Shown here piece by piece: positions 44,387-52,427 of a stretch of DNA of 64,000 nucleotides. The notes under the pieces were generated by a model that saw nothing but the letters and a program-made list of their open reading frames with translations, did no database searches and had not been told where the DNA came from. Within the stretch, counting starts at the first letter, position 1, and the number at the start of each line of letters is the position of its first letter. The stretch spans positions 248,001-312,000 of the forward strand of contig JAHAJA010000001.1 of the NCBI GenBank assembly GCA_018372435.1, written 5' to 3'. Made by a program: the position numbers and the translations under genes. The stretch is from Clostridiales bacterium (lineage in GTDB: Bacteria > Bacillota > Clostridia > Lachnospirales > Lachnospiraceae).

Positions 44387-45928
44387 GTGAATAAGGAAAA
44401 GGTTATTGTACTTGATTTTGGTGGACAATACAATCAGTTAATTGCAAGACGTGTTAGAGAATGCAATGTATATTGTGAAGTGTTACCTTACGATACAAGT
44501 ATTGAACGCATTAAAGAAATAAATCCTAAGGGTATTATCTTAACAGGAGGTCCTGCTAGTGTATATCTAGATGAATCTCCACGTTGTGGCAAAGAACTAT
44601 TTGAGTTAGGTATTCCAGTACTTGGAATCTGCTATGGCGCTCAGTTAATGACATATTTACTTGGTGGTGAAGTAAGTGCAGCACCAGTTAGAGAATACGG
44701 CAAAGCAGAAGTAACTACAGATCCTTCTTCTAAATTATTTGCTAATGTTACAAAAGAAACAGTATGTTGGATGAGCCATACTGACTACATCGCTAAATTA
44801 CCAGAAGGATTCAAGGTAACTGCAACAACACAGTCTTGTCCAGTAGCAGGATTAGAGTGCCCAGAGAAGAATCTATATGCTGTTCAATTCCACCCAGAAG
44901 TTGTTCATACAGTAGAAGGAACACAGATGTTCCACGATTTCGTATACAATGTATGTCACTGTTCAGGTGATTGGATTATGAGTTCATTCGCAGAAGAATC
45001 TATCAAAGCGATTCGTGAAAAAGTTGGTGACGGTAAAGTTTTATGTGCATTATCAGGTGGTGTAGATTCCTCTGTAGCAGCAGTTATGTTATCTAAAGCG
45101 GTAGGAAAACAATTAACTTGTATCTTCGTTGATCACGGTCTATTACGTAAGAACGAAGGTGATGAAGTAGAAGAAGTATTTGGACCAAACGGACAATTCG
45201 ATCTAAACTTCATTCGTGTTAATGCGCAAGAACGTTTCTACGGCAAATTAGCTGGTGTAACTGAGCCAGAAGAAAAACGTAAAATCATTGGTGAAGAATT
45301 CATTCGTGTATTCGAAGAAGAAGCAAAGAAAATCGGTACCGTTGATTTCTTAGTTCAAGGAACAATCTACCCAGACGTAATCGAAAGTGGTCTTGGTAAA
45401 TCAGCAGTAATCAAGTCTCACCACAACGTTGGAGGACTTCCTGACTATGTAGATTTCAAAGAAATCATCGAACCACTTCGTCTATTATTCAAAGATGAAG
45501 TACGTAAAACAGGTCTTGAACTTGGAATCCCTGAGAAACTTGTATTCAGACAACCTTTCCCAGGACCAGGTCTTGCAATCCGTATCATCGGTGACATCAC
45601 ACCAGAGAAAGTTCGTATCGTTCAAGATGCAGACTTCATCTACCGTGAAGAAATCGCGAAAGCCGGAATCGACAAAGAAATCGGTCAATATTTCGCAGCA
45701 TTAACTAACATGCGTTCTGTAGGTTGTATGGGTGACGAAAGAACATACGACTACGCTATCGCACTTCGTGCCGTAACAACTTCAGACTTCATGACAGCTG
45801 AGTTCGCTGAACTTCCTTGGGAAGTAATCGGTAAAGTATCTAGCAGAATTGTAAATGAAGTGAAAGGTGTTAATCGAGTACTTTATGATTGTACGGGGAA
45901 ACCACCTGCTACGATTGAGTTTGAATAA
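44387..45928 (+). CDS. guaA: GMP synthase (glutamine-hydrolysing)
   Basis: A 513-residue enzyme converting XMP to GMP with glutamine and ATP. The N-terminal class I amidotransferase has Cys in GICYGAQ and the His-Glu of FHPEV; the ATP-pyrophosphatase has the PP-loop LSGGVDSS; the C-terminal dimerisation domain ends KPPATIEFE. The start is GTG at 44,387, 7 bp after AGGAGGA; the longer frame lacks a site. The last 13 bp (TGAGTTTGAATAA) recur at 58,554, so the 3' end is the attachment site of a mobile element. The usual terminal WE is FE here. Confidence 0.97.
   Translation: MNKEKVIVLDFGGQYNQLIARRVRECNVYCEVLPYDTSIERIKEINPKGIILTGGPASVYLDESPRCGKELFELGIPVLGICYGAQLMTYLLGGEVSAAPVREYGKAEVTTDPSSKLFANVTKETVCWMSHTDYIAKLPEGFKVTATTQSCPVAGLECPEKNLYAVQFHPEVVHTVEGTQMFHDFVYNVCHCSGDWIMSSFAEESIKAIREKVGDGKVLCALSGGVDSSVAAVMLSKAVGKQLTCIFVDHGLLRKNEGDEVEEVFGPNGQFDLNFIRVNAQERFYGKLAGVTEPEEKRKIIGEEFIRVFEEEAKKIGTVDFLVQGTIYPDVIESGLGKSAVIKSHHNVGGLPDYVDFKEIIEPLRLLFKDEVRKTGLELGIPEKLVFRQPFPGPGLAIRIIGDITPEKVRIVQDADFIYREEIAKAGIDKEIGQYFAALTNMRSVGCMGDERTYDYAIALRAVTTSDFMTAEFAELPWEVIGKVSSRIVNEVKGVNRVLYDCTGKPPATIEFE
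45916..45928 (+). other. Left attachment repeat (guaA 3' end)
   Basis: TGAGTTTGAATAA, including the guaA stop codon, is repeated exactly at 58,554-58,566 in the same orientation. Insertion into it leaves guaA intact. Confidence 0.75.
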
Positions 45929-46027
45929 GGTAAAAAGCTTATAAACCAGCATAAACACTGGATTTTAGAAAACTGTGGTTATAAATTGGTTGCAAATAAT
46001 AGAATCATAATAGAAATATATGAGTTG

Positions 46028-46065
46028 AAAAGCAATACCGCCATTAGATTGGTGGTATTGCTTTT
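46028..46065 (+). terminator. Rho-independent terminator after guaA
   Basis: AAAAGCAATACCGCC pairs with GGTGGTATTGCTTTT around a short loop. It lies 100 bp inside the element and ends guaA transcription. Confidence 0.8.
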
Positions 46066-46154
46066 ACGTATATTAAGTATGGAATATTTTCAATTTAATA
46101 TAGTCATACATTTATATACTTTATGATAGAACAAGAAGAAAGGAGCAAAGATAC

Positions 46155-47840
46155 ATGAGATTAGTAGAGTTTTCTGTTACAAATTATAGAAGCATTACCA
46201 AAGCTCATAAAATTTCGATTCAAGATTTGACTGTTTTAGTGGGAAAAAATAATGAGGGTAAATCAAATCTTTTGACTGCTCTAAATGTAGCTATGACCGT
46301 TGTTATTATGCATAGTACAGGGAGAGAATCTCGACGATATACATATAAAGATAGAATCTATGATTGGAAAAGAGATTTTCCCATGCAATATCAAGAAAGA
46401 AAATCTGGGTTAGAATCGATATTTAGACTTAATTTTATACTTGAAGGAGAAGAACTAAGTGAATTTCATGCACAGACTAAAATCCGTGGAAATGAAAATA
46501 TTCCAATACAGGTAAAGTTCGGTAAGGATAGTAAAGCAAAGATAGAAGTGCCTAAACAGGGATCATCTTCATATAGTTTGAAATCGAAACAAATCACCGA
46601 ATTTATATCTAAAAGGATATCATTTAATTATATTCAGGCTATACGAACAGAAGAGATGGCAGTAGAAGCGTTACAACAAGTCATCGGAACAGAATTGTAT
46701 TCATTAAAAGAAAATGAGGAATATGTTTTAGCACAAAATAAAGTAATGCAATTAAGACAGGAAATTTTTAATAGGATAGCTGATCAATTGGTTGAACCAT
46801 TAAAAGTATTTTTGCCTAATTTACAAAAAGTATCAATCATCGGAAATTCAGAGGAACAAGGAATAAGATATATTATGAGGGATTTTGATATAATAATAGA
46901 CGATGGATTAGCAACAAGTATTACAAATAAAGGAGATGGAATTAAAAGCTTAGTCGCAATGGCTATTTTAAAAGATAGACAGAATAGAAATGGAGCATCA
47001 ATTATTGCAATAGAAGAACCAGAGTCGCATTTACATTCAGGTGCAATACATAGTTTAGTTGATGTTATAAATAAAATGTCACAAAATAATCAGGTTATTA
47101 TAACAACACATAATCCGCTGTTTGTTCAGCAAAATAAATTGAATGCAAATATCATTGTAGATGGGGGAACTGCTCGTACTGCAAAAACAATTTCTGAAAT
47201 CAGAAATATATTAGGGGTACTGCCATCTGATAATTTAAGAAATGCGCGATATGTTGTACTTGTAGAAGGGGAAGATGATAAAATCGCCCTTAGTAAAATA
47301 CTCCCAATGTATAGTCAAAAAATTGGAACCTCATTACGCACCAATACTCTTATAATTAAGTCAATGGGAGGTGCGAGTAATCTATCACATGATGCTGCAG
47401 ACTTAAAAAATTCTATGTGCAAATTTGTAGCGTTGCTTGATAATGATAAAGCTGGAAAGGATGCATTTTCTAAAGCAGTATCGAATGGAGTTATTAAAGA
47501 AGCTGAAGTTCGTCTTACAATTTGTAATGGGTCTCCTGAATCAGAATTTGAAGATTGCTTAAGAACAGATGTATATATAGGTGCCATAAAAAGTGAATTT
47601 GGTGTGAATGTTTCAGTGAGTGAATTTAGAGGAAATAAAAAATGGTCAGAACGATTGAAAACTACTTTTTTGTCACAAGGAATGCAATGGACGGATGCAA
47701 TTGAAAAAAAGGTTAAGCTTATAGTGGCAAATGCAATACCAGAAACATTCAATAGTCCAAATGATGTGTTAATCACTCAAAAAGCAGGGTTTTTAGATGG
47801 TCTGGTTTCTATAATAGAAAGTTTAATTGAAGAAATATGA
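46155..47840 (+). CDS. OLD-family nuclease (ABC-type ATPase plus TOPRIM)
   Basis: A 561-residue protein: an N-terminal ABC/SMC-type ATPase with Walker A GKNNEGKS (residues 30-37) and Walker B IIAIEEPESHLH, followed by TTHNPLF, then a C-terminal TOPRIM domain (about 370-480) with VLVEGEDD and LLDNDKAG. This is the single-gene OLD endonuclease layout; relatives, including P2 OLD and Gabija GajA, act against phages. No UvrD-like GajB follows, so it is not a Gabija pair. AAAGGAGC precedes the ATG. It is cargo beside the left end of the guaA element. Confidence 0.88.
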   Translation: MRLVEFSVTNYRSITKAHKISIQDLTVLVGKNNEGKSNLLTALNVAMTVVIMHSTGRESRRYTYKDRIYDWKRDFPMQYQERKSGLESIFRLNFILEGEELSEFHAQTKIRGNENIPIQVKFGKDSKAKIEVPKQGSSSYSLKSKQITEFISKRISFNYIQAIRTEEMAVEALQQVIGTELYSLKENEEYVLAQNKVMQLRQEIFNRIADQLVEPLKVFLPNLQKVSIIGNSEEQGIRYIMRDFDIIIDDGLATSITNKGDGIKSLVAMAILKDRQNRNGASIIAIEEPESHLHSGAIHSLVDVINKMSQNNQVIITTHNPLFVQQNKLNANIIVDGGTARTAKTISEIRNILGVLPSDNLRNARYVVLVEGEDDKIALSKILPMYSQKIGTSLRTNTLIIKSMGGASNLSHDAADLKNSMCKFVALLDNDKAGKDAFSKAVSNGVIKEAEVRLTICNGSPESEFEDCLRTDVYIGAIKSEFGVNVSVSEFRGNKKWSERLKTTFLSQGMQWTDAIEKKVKLIVANAIPETFNSPNDVLITQKAGFLDGLVSIIESLIEEI

Positions 47841-48021
47841 TGATGACAGATGATAGGTAAGTTAATATTTATTAGGGAAAAAAATAGATATATGTGCAAT
47901 AACACGATTTTTCCAAGGTTTAATTGACTAAAATGCGTGCTGACCTGTATAGACAATATTATTATGAGAACATAATAAAATAGCTACAAATATAAGAATT
48001 ATTGTAACATAGAATATATAA

Positions 48022-48056
48022 AAAAAGCCACGGATCTTGATGTCTGTGGCTTTTGT
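48022..48056. terminator. Bidirectional terminator
   Basis: AAAAAGCCACGGA and TCTGTGGCTTTT pair between the convergent OLD and XRE genes, with T-rich tails on both strands. Confidence 0.75.
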
Positions 48057-48078
48057 ACCTGTTTGAAATAAAGTTGTA

Positions 48079-48696
48079 TTAATCATTTTGCGATTCTAAT
48101 AATTCATTTATATCCTTTAACTTCTGTTCAAGTTTTTCTTTCTCTTGATGTAATCTAATTTTTTTAGAAAATTTATCTGCTTCATTCAATGGATATTCAT
48201 AGCGCCATAAATCGTATTCCATTTTTTTTTGTTTCTTAACTTCTTCACTATCATTATCAGAAGGACAATATTTTTCGAAATTTTCAAGCCAAACCTTTAA
48301 AAAGTCTGATTGGCTATATGGCTCTATTCTTTGATTTAACACGGTTGTTCCGCTAAATTCTAAATAATATTTATCTTGAATCTTAACTGGACGTAATCCA
48401 TGGAAATCTTCTATATCAAATAAAGCATGTTTTGCAAGATTTTCAATTAGTAAATCTGCATCAAATAATGCAGATTCATCAATTTCTAGTGCTTCACATA
48501 ACGTCTTTAGTGCCTTTTCTCTTGGTGTTTTTTTATTCTTTTCATACTGTCCAATTCGTACATCTGCGGTTGCTTCAGAAAAACCACAACGGAGTCCTAA
48601 TTGCTTTTGGGTTAACCCTCGATATTCTCGAATTTTCTTTATTTTAGCGCCAATAGAACCAGGGGAAACAAAATCACTATTCCCAATTCCAAACAT
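48079..48696 (-). CDS. XRE-family regulator of the element
   Basis: A 205-residue regulator: N-terminal HTH (about 12-70: IKKIREYRGLTQKQLGLRCGFSEATADVRI) and a charged C-terminal part ending in coiled coil. It is divergent from the xis-like gene, with an inverted repeat over the opposite promoter, and is probably the element's master repressor. AGGAGG lies 6 bp before the ATG; a GTG one codon earlier is possible. Confidence 0.82.
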   Translation of the reverse strand: MFGIGNSDFVSPGSIGAKIKKIREYRGLTQKQLGLRCGFSEATADVRIGQYEKNKKTPREKALKTLCEALEIDESALFDADLLIENLAKHALFDIEDFHGLRPVKIQDKYYLEFSGTTVLNQRIEPYSQSDFLKVWLENFEKYCPSDNDSEEVKKQKKMEYDLWRYEYPLNEADKFSKKIRLHQEKEKLEQKLKDINELLESQND

Positions 48697-48794
48697 CACT
48701 TTCCTCCTAACCTAAAAAGTATACTTTCTAAGAAACAGTATACCACATAATGAAAAAAAATCAAAAATATTTAGAATAAATATAATATGTGGAC

Positions 48795-48823
48795 TTGACA
48801 CAACCTTTTTGGTTGTCTATAAT
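48795..48823 (+). promoter_or_regulatory. Consensus promoter with operator-like inverted repeat
   Basis: TTGACA (48,795-48,800), a 17-bp spacer and TATAAT (48,818-48,823) match consensus fully. The spacer holds ACAACC-TTTTT-GGTTGT, a likely site for the divergent XRE protein. A further AACCTTAAAGGTT palindrome lies just downstream. On the other strand two TATACT words sit upstream of the XRE gene. Confidence 0.8.
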
Positions 48824-48881
48824 AAATCTAACCTTAAAGGTTTTGTTACATACTATAAAGGTTTTAAGAAAGGAGAAAAAT

Positions 48882-49076
48882 ATGATTGCAGAACAGAAAA
48901 AAACAGCATATGTTGACGTTGCGGAAGTTTGTGAAGATTGGAACGTAAGTCGCAGTAAGGGATATGCAATAATCAAACAGTTATCAGCGCAGATGAAAAA
49001 GGAAAATCCAAAGTTATTAGTTATGAGTGGCAAGATAAATCGTATTTATTACGAAGAAGTTTGCATGAAAAGGTAG
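48882..49076 (+). CDS. Excisionase-like small HTH protein
   Basis: A 64-residue protein with a MerR/Xis-type HTH (YVDVAEVCEDWNVSRSKGYAIIKQL). Similar proteins precede replication and integrase genes in clostridial elements and act as recombination directionality factors. AAAGGAG precedes the ATG at 48,882, and it is first in the operon driven by the consensus promoter. Confidence 0.65.
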   Translation: MIAEQKKTAYVDVAEVCEDWNVSRSKGYAIIKQLSAQMKKENPKLLVMSGKINRIYYEEVCMKR

Positions 49077-49212
49077 GAACTTATGAAAATAGCGAAACAA
49101 AAAGCCCCTGCTGTCACAGGAGCTAAGAAATAAGTATATTGCTTACACAAATATTCCACTTGCAATATACCACAATTTCTGGTTTTGCGCAATGAAAAGG
49201 AAGGGAGAAACA

Positions 49213-50121
49213 TTGGGCGATAGAAGAATGGTATCACGAAAAATCGTGGAAAGTGCAAGATTCTTAAAAATGCCAGCCACTTCTCAAAATTTATATTTTC
49301 ATCTAATTGTAAATGCGGATGATGATGGAATTGTAGAAGCATATCCAGTATTAGCATTAACAAAAGCTAATGAAGATGATTTAAGGGTTCTTGTTAGTAA
49401 GAAGTTTGTATTTATGATTAATGAGGATTTGGTGGCATTTATCGAGGATTGGAGAGAGCAAAATGTTTTAAGGGCAGACAGGAAGAGTGATAGTAGATAT
49501 AAAACATTACTAATACAATTAAGACCTGATATTGAATTATTAGAGAAGAAAGAACGTACAGATATGAAGAAAAGTAAGGAAAAAGCAATTGGACAGTCTG
49601 TGGACCGTCCATGGACGGCTCAATCTAATCTAATCCAATCTAATCTAATTAAATCTAATTCAAATAAAGATAATAAAATCAATCAATCTATCAATCAGAA
49701 TGATATTGATGAGATAGATAGAATGAAGGAATTAGAAATTTATAAAAAAGTAATTGCTAAAAATATTGAACTAGATATTTTATATGATATTGCTAAAGGA
49801 CATCCGAAAGAAGAATCAGCAATGGTAACAGAAGTTTATGAAACAATATGTGATATGGTTACTATTCCAAGAGATAAAGTAATTATTAAGCAGATAGAGT
49901 ACCCTTGGAAAGTCGTTAAAGGGCAATTCCTTAAGCTTACTAGAATTCATGTATCAAATATATTAAATCGTATTGTTGATGCTGATTTAAGGATAAAGAA
50001 TATGAATTCATACTTGATATCAACACTATATACAGAAAGTCTTAACGGAACCATTGTTGAGGAAGCAGAACTACATGATGATTATTTAAAATATCTTCGT
50101 GGCAATCCATATACAGTTTAG
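49213..50121 (+). CDS. DUF6017-type replication initiator protein
   Basis: A 302-residue protein whose N-terminus (MVSRKIVESARFLKMPATSQNLYFHLIVNADDDG) is a winged-helix initiator-type domain and whose C-terminal part (about 180-302) fits DUF6017. A low-complexity Asn/Ser/Ile linker with tandem CTAATC-type DNA repeats lies between them. I chose the TTG at 49,213 after AAGGGAG; an ATG at 49,192 is possible. It probably supports replication of the excised circle. Confidence 0.68.
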   Translation: MGDRRMVSRKIVESARFLKMPATSQNLYFHLIVNADDDGIVEAYPVLALTKANEDDLRVLVSKKFVFMINEDLVAFIEDWREQNVLRADRKSDSRYKTLLIQLRPDIELLEKKERTDMKKSKEKAIGQSVDRPWTAQSNLIQSNLIKSNSNKDNKINQSINQNDIDEIDRMKELEIYKKVIAKNIELDILYDIAKGHPKEESAMVTEVYETICDMVTIPRDKVIIKQIEYPWKVVKGQFLKLTRIHVSNILNRIVDADLRIKNMNSYLISTLYTESLNGTIVEEAELHDDYLKYLRGNPYTV

Positions 50122-50132
50122 GAGGCGATAGT

Positions 50133-51233
50133 ATGTCAGCTATTAAGGATAATGATAGAAAGACTTGGAGAGCGTATATTCGCTATGTGGATTGGCAAGG
50201 AAAGAATCAAATTCACACAAAGCGTGGATTTAAGACCAAAAGAGAAGCTCTTGCGTATGAACGAGAATTTTTATTAAAGAAAACTCGCAACATTAATATG
50301 GGTTTTTCAGTGTTTGTGGAACAGTATCTTGAAGATATAAAACCAAGATTGAAGTATAATACCTTTCTTACAAAGAAGCATATTATTGCTTCTAAAATCA
50401 TTCCATATTTTAAAAATAAGGTACTTGCAGATATAGATGCAACGGATATTATTCAGTGGCAGAATGAACTACTTAAAATACGAGATGAGAATGATAGACC
50501 ATACTCACAAACATACCTTAGAACCATTCAGAACCAGCTCAGTGCTATTTTTAATCATGCATGTAGGTTTTATAATCTACCATTAAATCCGTCTAAGCAA
50601 GCAGGCAAGATGGGAAAAGGAAAAGCTAAAGAAATGCTGTTTTGGACGAAAGAGGAGTATTTAAAGTTTTCAAAGTCAATGAAAGTTAAGCCGATTTCCT
50701 TTTATGCCTTTGAGATTTTATATTGGACAGGTATTCGTGAGGGTGAATTACTTGCATTACAGAAAAAAGATATAAATATTGAGGACAGAAAACTTACCAT
50801 TAGTAAATCATATCAGCGTTTGGAAAAACAAGATTATGTTACGACACCTAAAACAGATAAAAGTAATCGTGTTATTGATCTACCCAAATTTCTATGTGAA
50901 GAATTAGAAGATTATTTTGGAATGTTATATAAGTGTGATGATAATACTAGACTTTTTGAAATATCTAAAAGTTATTTACACCATGAAATGGATAGAGGTG
51001 TTCAACAATCTGGTGTAAAAAGAATTCGTATTCATGACATAAGGCACAGCCATGTGGCACACTTAATTGAACTTGGTTTTTCACCAGTTGAGATAGCAGA
51101 GAGGTTAGGACATGAAGGAATTTCTGTAACATATACATATTCACATCTTTATCCATCAAAACAGAAAATGCTTGCTGATAAGTTGGATGAAGATAGGACA
51201 ACAGATATAGAAAAAAATAACAGTATTAAATAG
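50133..51233 (+). CDS. Tyrosine integrase of the guaA element
   Basis: A 366-residue integrase: an AP2-like arm-binding N-terminus (about 1-50), a SAM-like core-binding domain (about 55-160) and a catalytic domain with Arg in TGIREGELLAL, His-x-x-Arg in HDIRHSHVAH, His in LGHEGI and the nucleophile Tyr in TYTYSHLYP. It would integrate the element into guaA. GGAGGCGATAGT precedes the ATG; it starts 11 bp after the initiator gene. Confidence 0.92.
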   Translation: MSAIKDNDRKTWRAYIRYVDWQGKNQIHTKRGFKTKREALAYEREFLLKKTRNINMGFSVFVEQYLEDIKPRLKYNTFLTKKHIIASKIIPYFKNKVLADIDATDIIQWQNELLKIRDENDRPYSQTYLRTIQNQLSAIFNHACRFYNLPLNPSKQAGKMGKGKAKEMLFWTKEEYLKFSKSMKVKPISFYAFEILYWTGIREGELLALQKKDINIEDRKLTISKSYQRLEKQDYVTTPKTDKSNRVIDLPKFLCEELEDYFGMLYKCDDNTRLFEISKSYLHHEMDRGVQQSGVKRIRIHDIRHSHVAHLIELGFSPVEIAERLGHEGISVTYTYSHLYPSKQKMLADKLDEDRTTDIEKNNSIK

Positions 51234-51250
51234 GGAAAGGAAGAGATTTA

Positions 51251-51481
51251 ATGATAGTGGGTAGACTTGGATACAATTATGAAAATGATAGATTCGGGTT
51301 ATTGGTTAATGATTTGTGGTAAAATAATGGATTCCATTGTGGGGAATCATTAGAAGTTATGGTAGATAATAAATGGATTGCAACAAGTATGGAAATGACA
51401 TGGGCAAATATAGGGAATGAATGGTATTTGACGGGTACTCCATATAAGGGCGATTTGGAGTATGTGAGAGCGAGGATATAG
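51251..51481 (+). pseudogene. DUF5348 protein with an in-frame stop
   Basis: The frame reads MIVGRLGYNYENDRFGLLVNDLW, then a TAA at 51,320-51,322, then NNGFHCGESLEVMVDNKWIA on to VRARI and the natural stop. Both halves match a small clostridial protein I recognise as DUF5348, so one nonsense change (GAA to TAA is likely) has broken it. It sits between the integrase and mobC, where this family is often found. Confidence 0.65.
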
Positions 51482-51482
51482 T

Positions 51483-51854
51483 ATGGGTGATATATTTCAT
51501 AGAGCTACGCTAATCAAGGGTGTAACAATAAAGAAAAAAGAAAAAAATAGAAAAAGAAATGTGATTTTAAATTTTAGAGTAACGGAAGAAGAAAAACGTT
51601 TGATAAATAATCGAATTGAACTGTCAGGAATGGCAAAAGCAGATTATCTAATAAAAAGTTGTTTGCATCAGGAGATAGTCACTTATGGGAATGTTAAGAC
51701 CTTTGATGTTATTAAAAGTAGGTTGAAAATTATTGATAGACATTTATTATCCATTCAAAAAGCAGAGGAATTAGATTTAGAAATATTAGAATCATTACGT
51801 ACGATATTGGATATCTTAGCGGGATTGGAAAAGGAGGGCGGTATAAATGAGTAG
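51483..51854 (+). CDS. MobC-like relaxosome accessory protein
   Basis: A 123-residue protein with a ribbon-helix-helix segment (ILNFRVTEEEKRLINNRIELSGM) typical of MobC proteins that melt and bind oriT, followed by a helical tail. It overlaps the DUF3847 gene by 8 bp and lies 350 bp upstream of the proposed oriT. A broken homologue occurs at 58,827-59,153. Confidence 0.78.
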   Translation: MGDIFHRATLIKGVTIKKKEKNRKRNVILNFRVTEEEKRLINNRIELSGMAKADYLIKSCLHQEIVTYGNVKTFDVIKSRLKIIDRHLLSIQKAEELDLEILESLRTILDILAGLEKEGGINE

Positions 51855-52140
51855 TCAGAAAAAAACTTATGAAGAAAGAATGGCAGAATTAGAAAAAAAG
51901 GAACAGGATAGTCTCAAAAAAGCAAAGCAATATTTAGCACAGAAAAAGGCATTAGATAGACAACTTAAAGAAATCGAGAGAAAGAAAAGAACCAACCGAT
52001 TATGCCAAGTGGGTGGTGCTGTTGAATCAGTTCTAGGTAGTGCTATTGAAACAGACGAAATTCCTAAATTAATTGAATTTCTTAATAAGCAAGAAAGCAA
52101 TGGAAGATTTTTTTCAAAAGCAATGGGTAAAAGCAATTAA
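51847..52140 (+). CDS. DUF3847 protein
   Basis: A 97-residue charged protein: an N-terminal coiled coil (about 5-55) and a GGAVESVLG segment typical of DUF3847. The family is found beside mob genes in Firmicute elements; function unknown, possibly relaxosome-associated. AGGAGGG precedes the ATG. Confidence 0.72.
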   Translation: MSSQKKTYEERMAELEKKEQDSLKKAKQYLAQKKALDRQLKEIERKKRTNRLCQVGGAVESVLGSAIETDEIPKLIEFLNKQESNGRFFSKAMGKSN

Positions 52141-52207
52141 AGTTAATGAATATATTGCAAGGATTATGAAGGGGTTGTTGTTACAATCCCTTCTCTGTTT
52201 TAACGAG

Positions 52208-52243
52208 AAGGGCGCACTTATATGTGGGCGAAGCCCACATATA
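52208..52243 (-). other. oriT with IncQ/pSK41-type nic site
   Basis: On the minus strand TAAGTGCGCCCTT (52,220-52,208) is the nic core known from pSK41/pGO1, pIP501 and IncQ-type oriTs. Cleavage is expected between 52,213 and 52,212. Directly 5' of it is a perfect inverted repeat, TATATGTGGGC and GCCCACATATA around a 3-nt loop, the arrangement seen in those oriTs. It lies between mobC/DUF3847 and the relaxase gene; the rest of the 52,141-52,427 gap holds only smaller repeats such as GTCCGC/GCGGAC. Confidence 0.8.
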
Positions 52244-52427
52244 CCACTTCACTTTGTTTCATTAGTCCGCTCCCCGAGGGGGCTTGTGCAGATAGCACCA
52301 TTTCATGGAGAGCGACTTTGTCGATTTTGAGTTACGCAAAACTCCTATGCGGACAGCACTCTTACGCAGAGGGTGGTCTTGCAGACAGCTATTGAGAGTT
52401 TTAGTATATCGAAAGGGGAATCGTAAT

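Noticed and set aside
46155..47840. Gabija system (GajA)
   Set aside because: The protein fits the OLD/GajA fold, but no UvrD-like helicase gene follows; the next gene is a convergent XRE regulator.
49620..49690. CRISPR-like or iteron array in the initiator gene
   Set aside because: The tandem CTAATC-type repeats are short, without spacers, and encode the low-complexity linker; they could act as iterons but this is not shown by the sequence.
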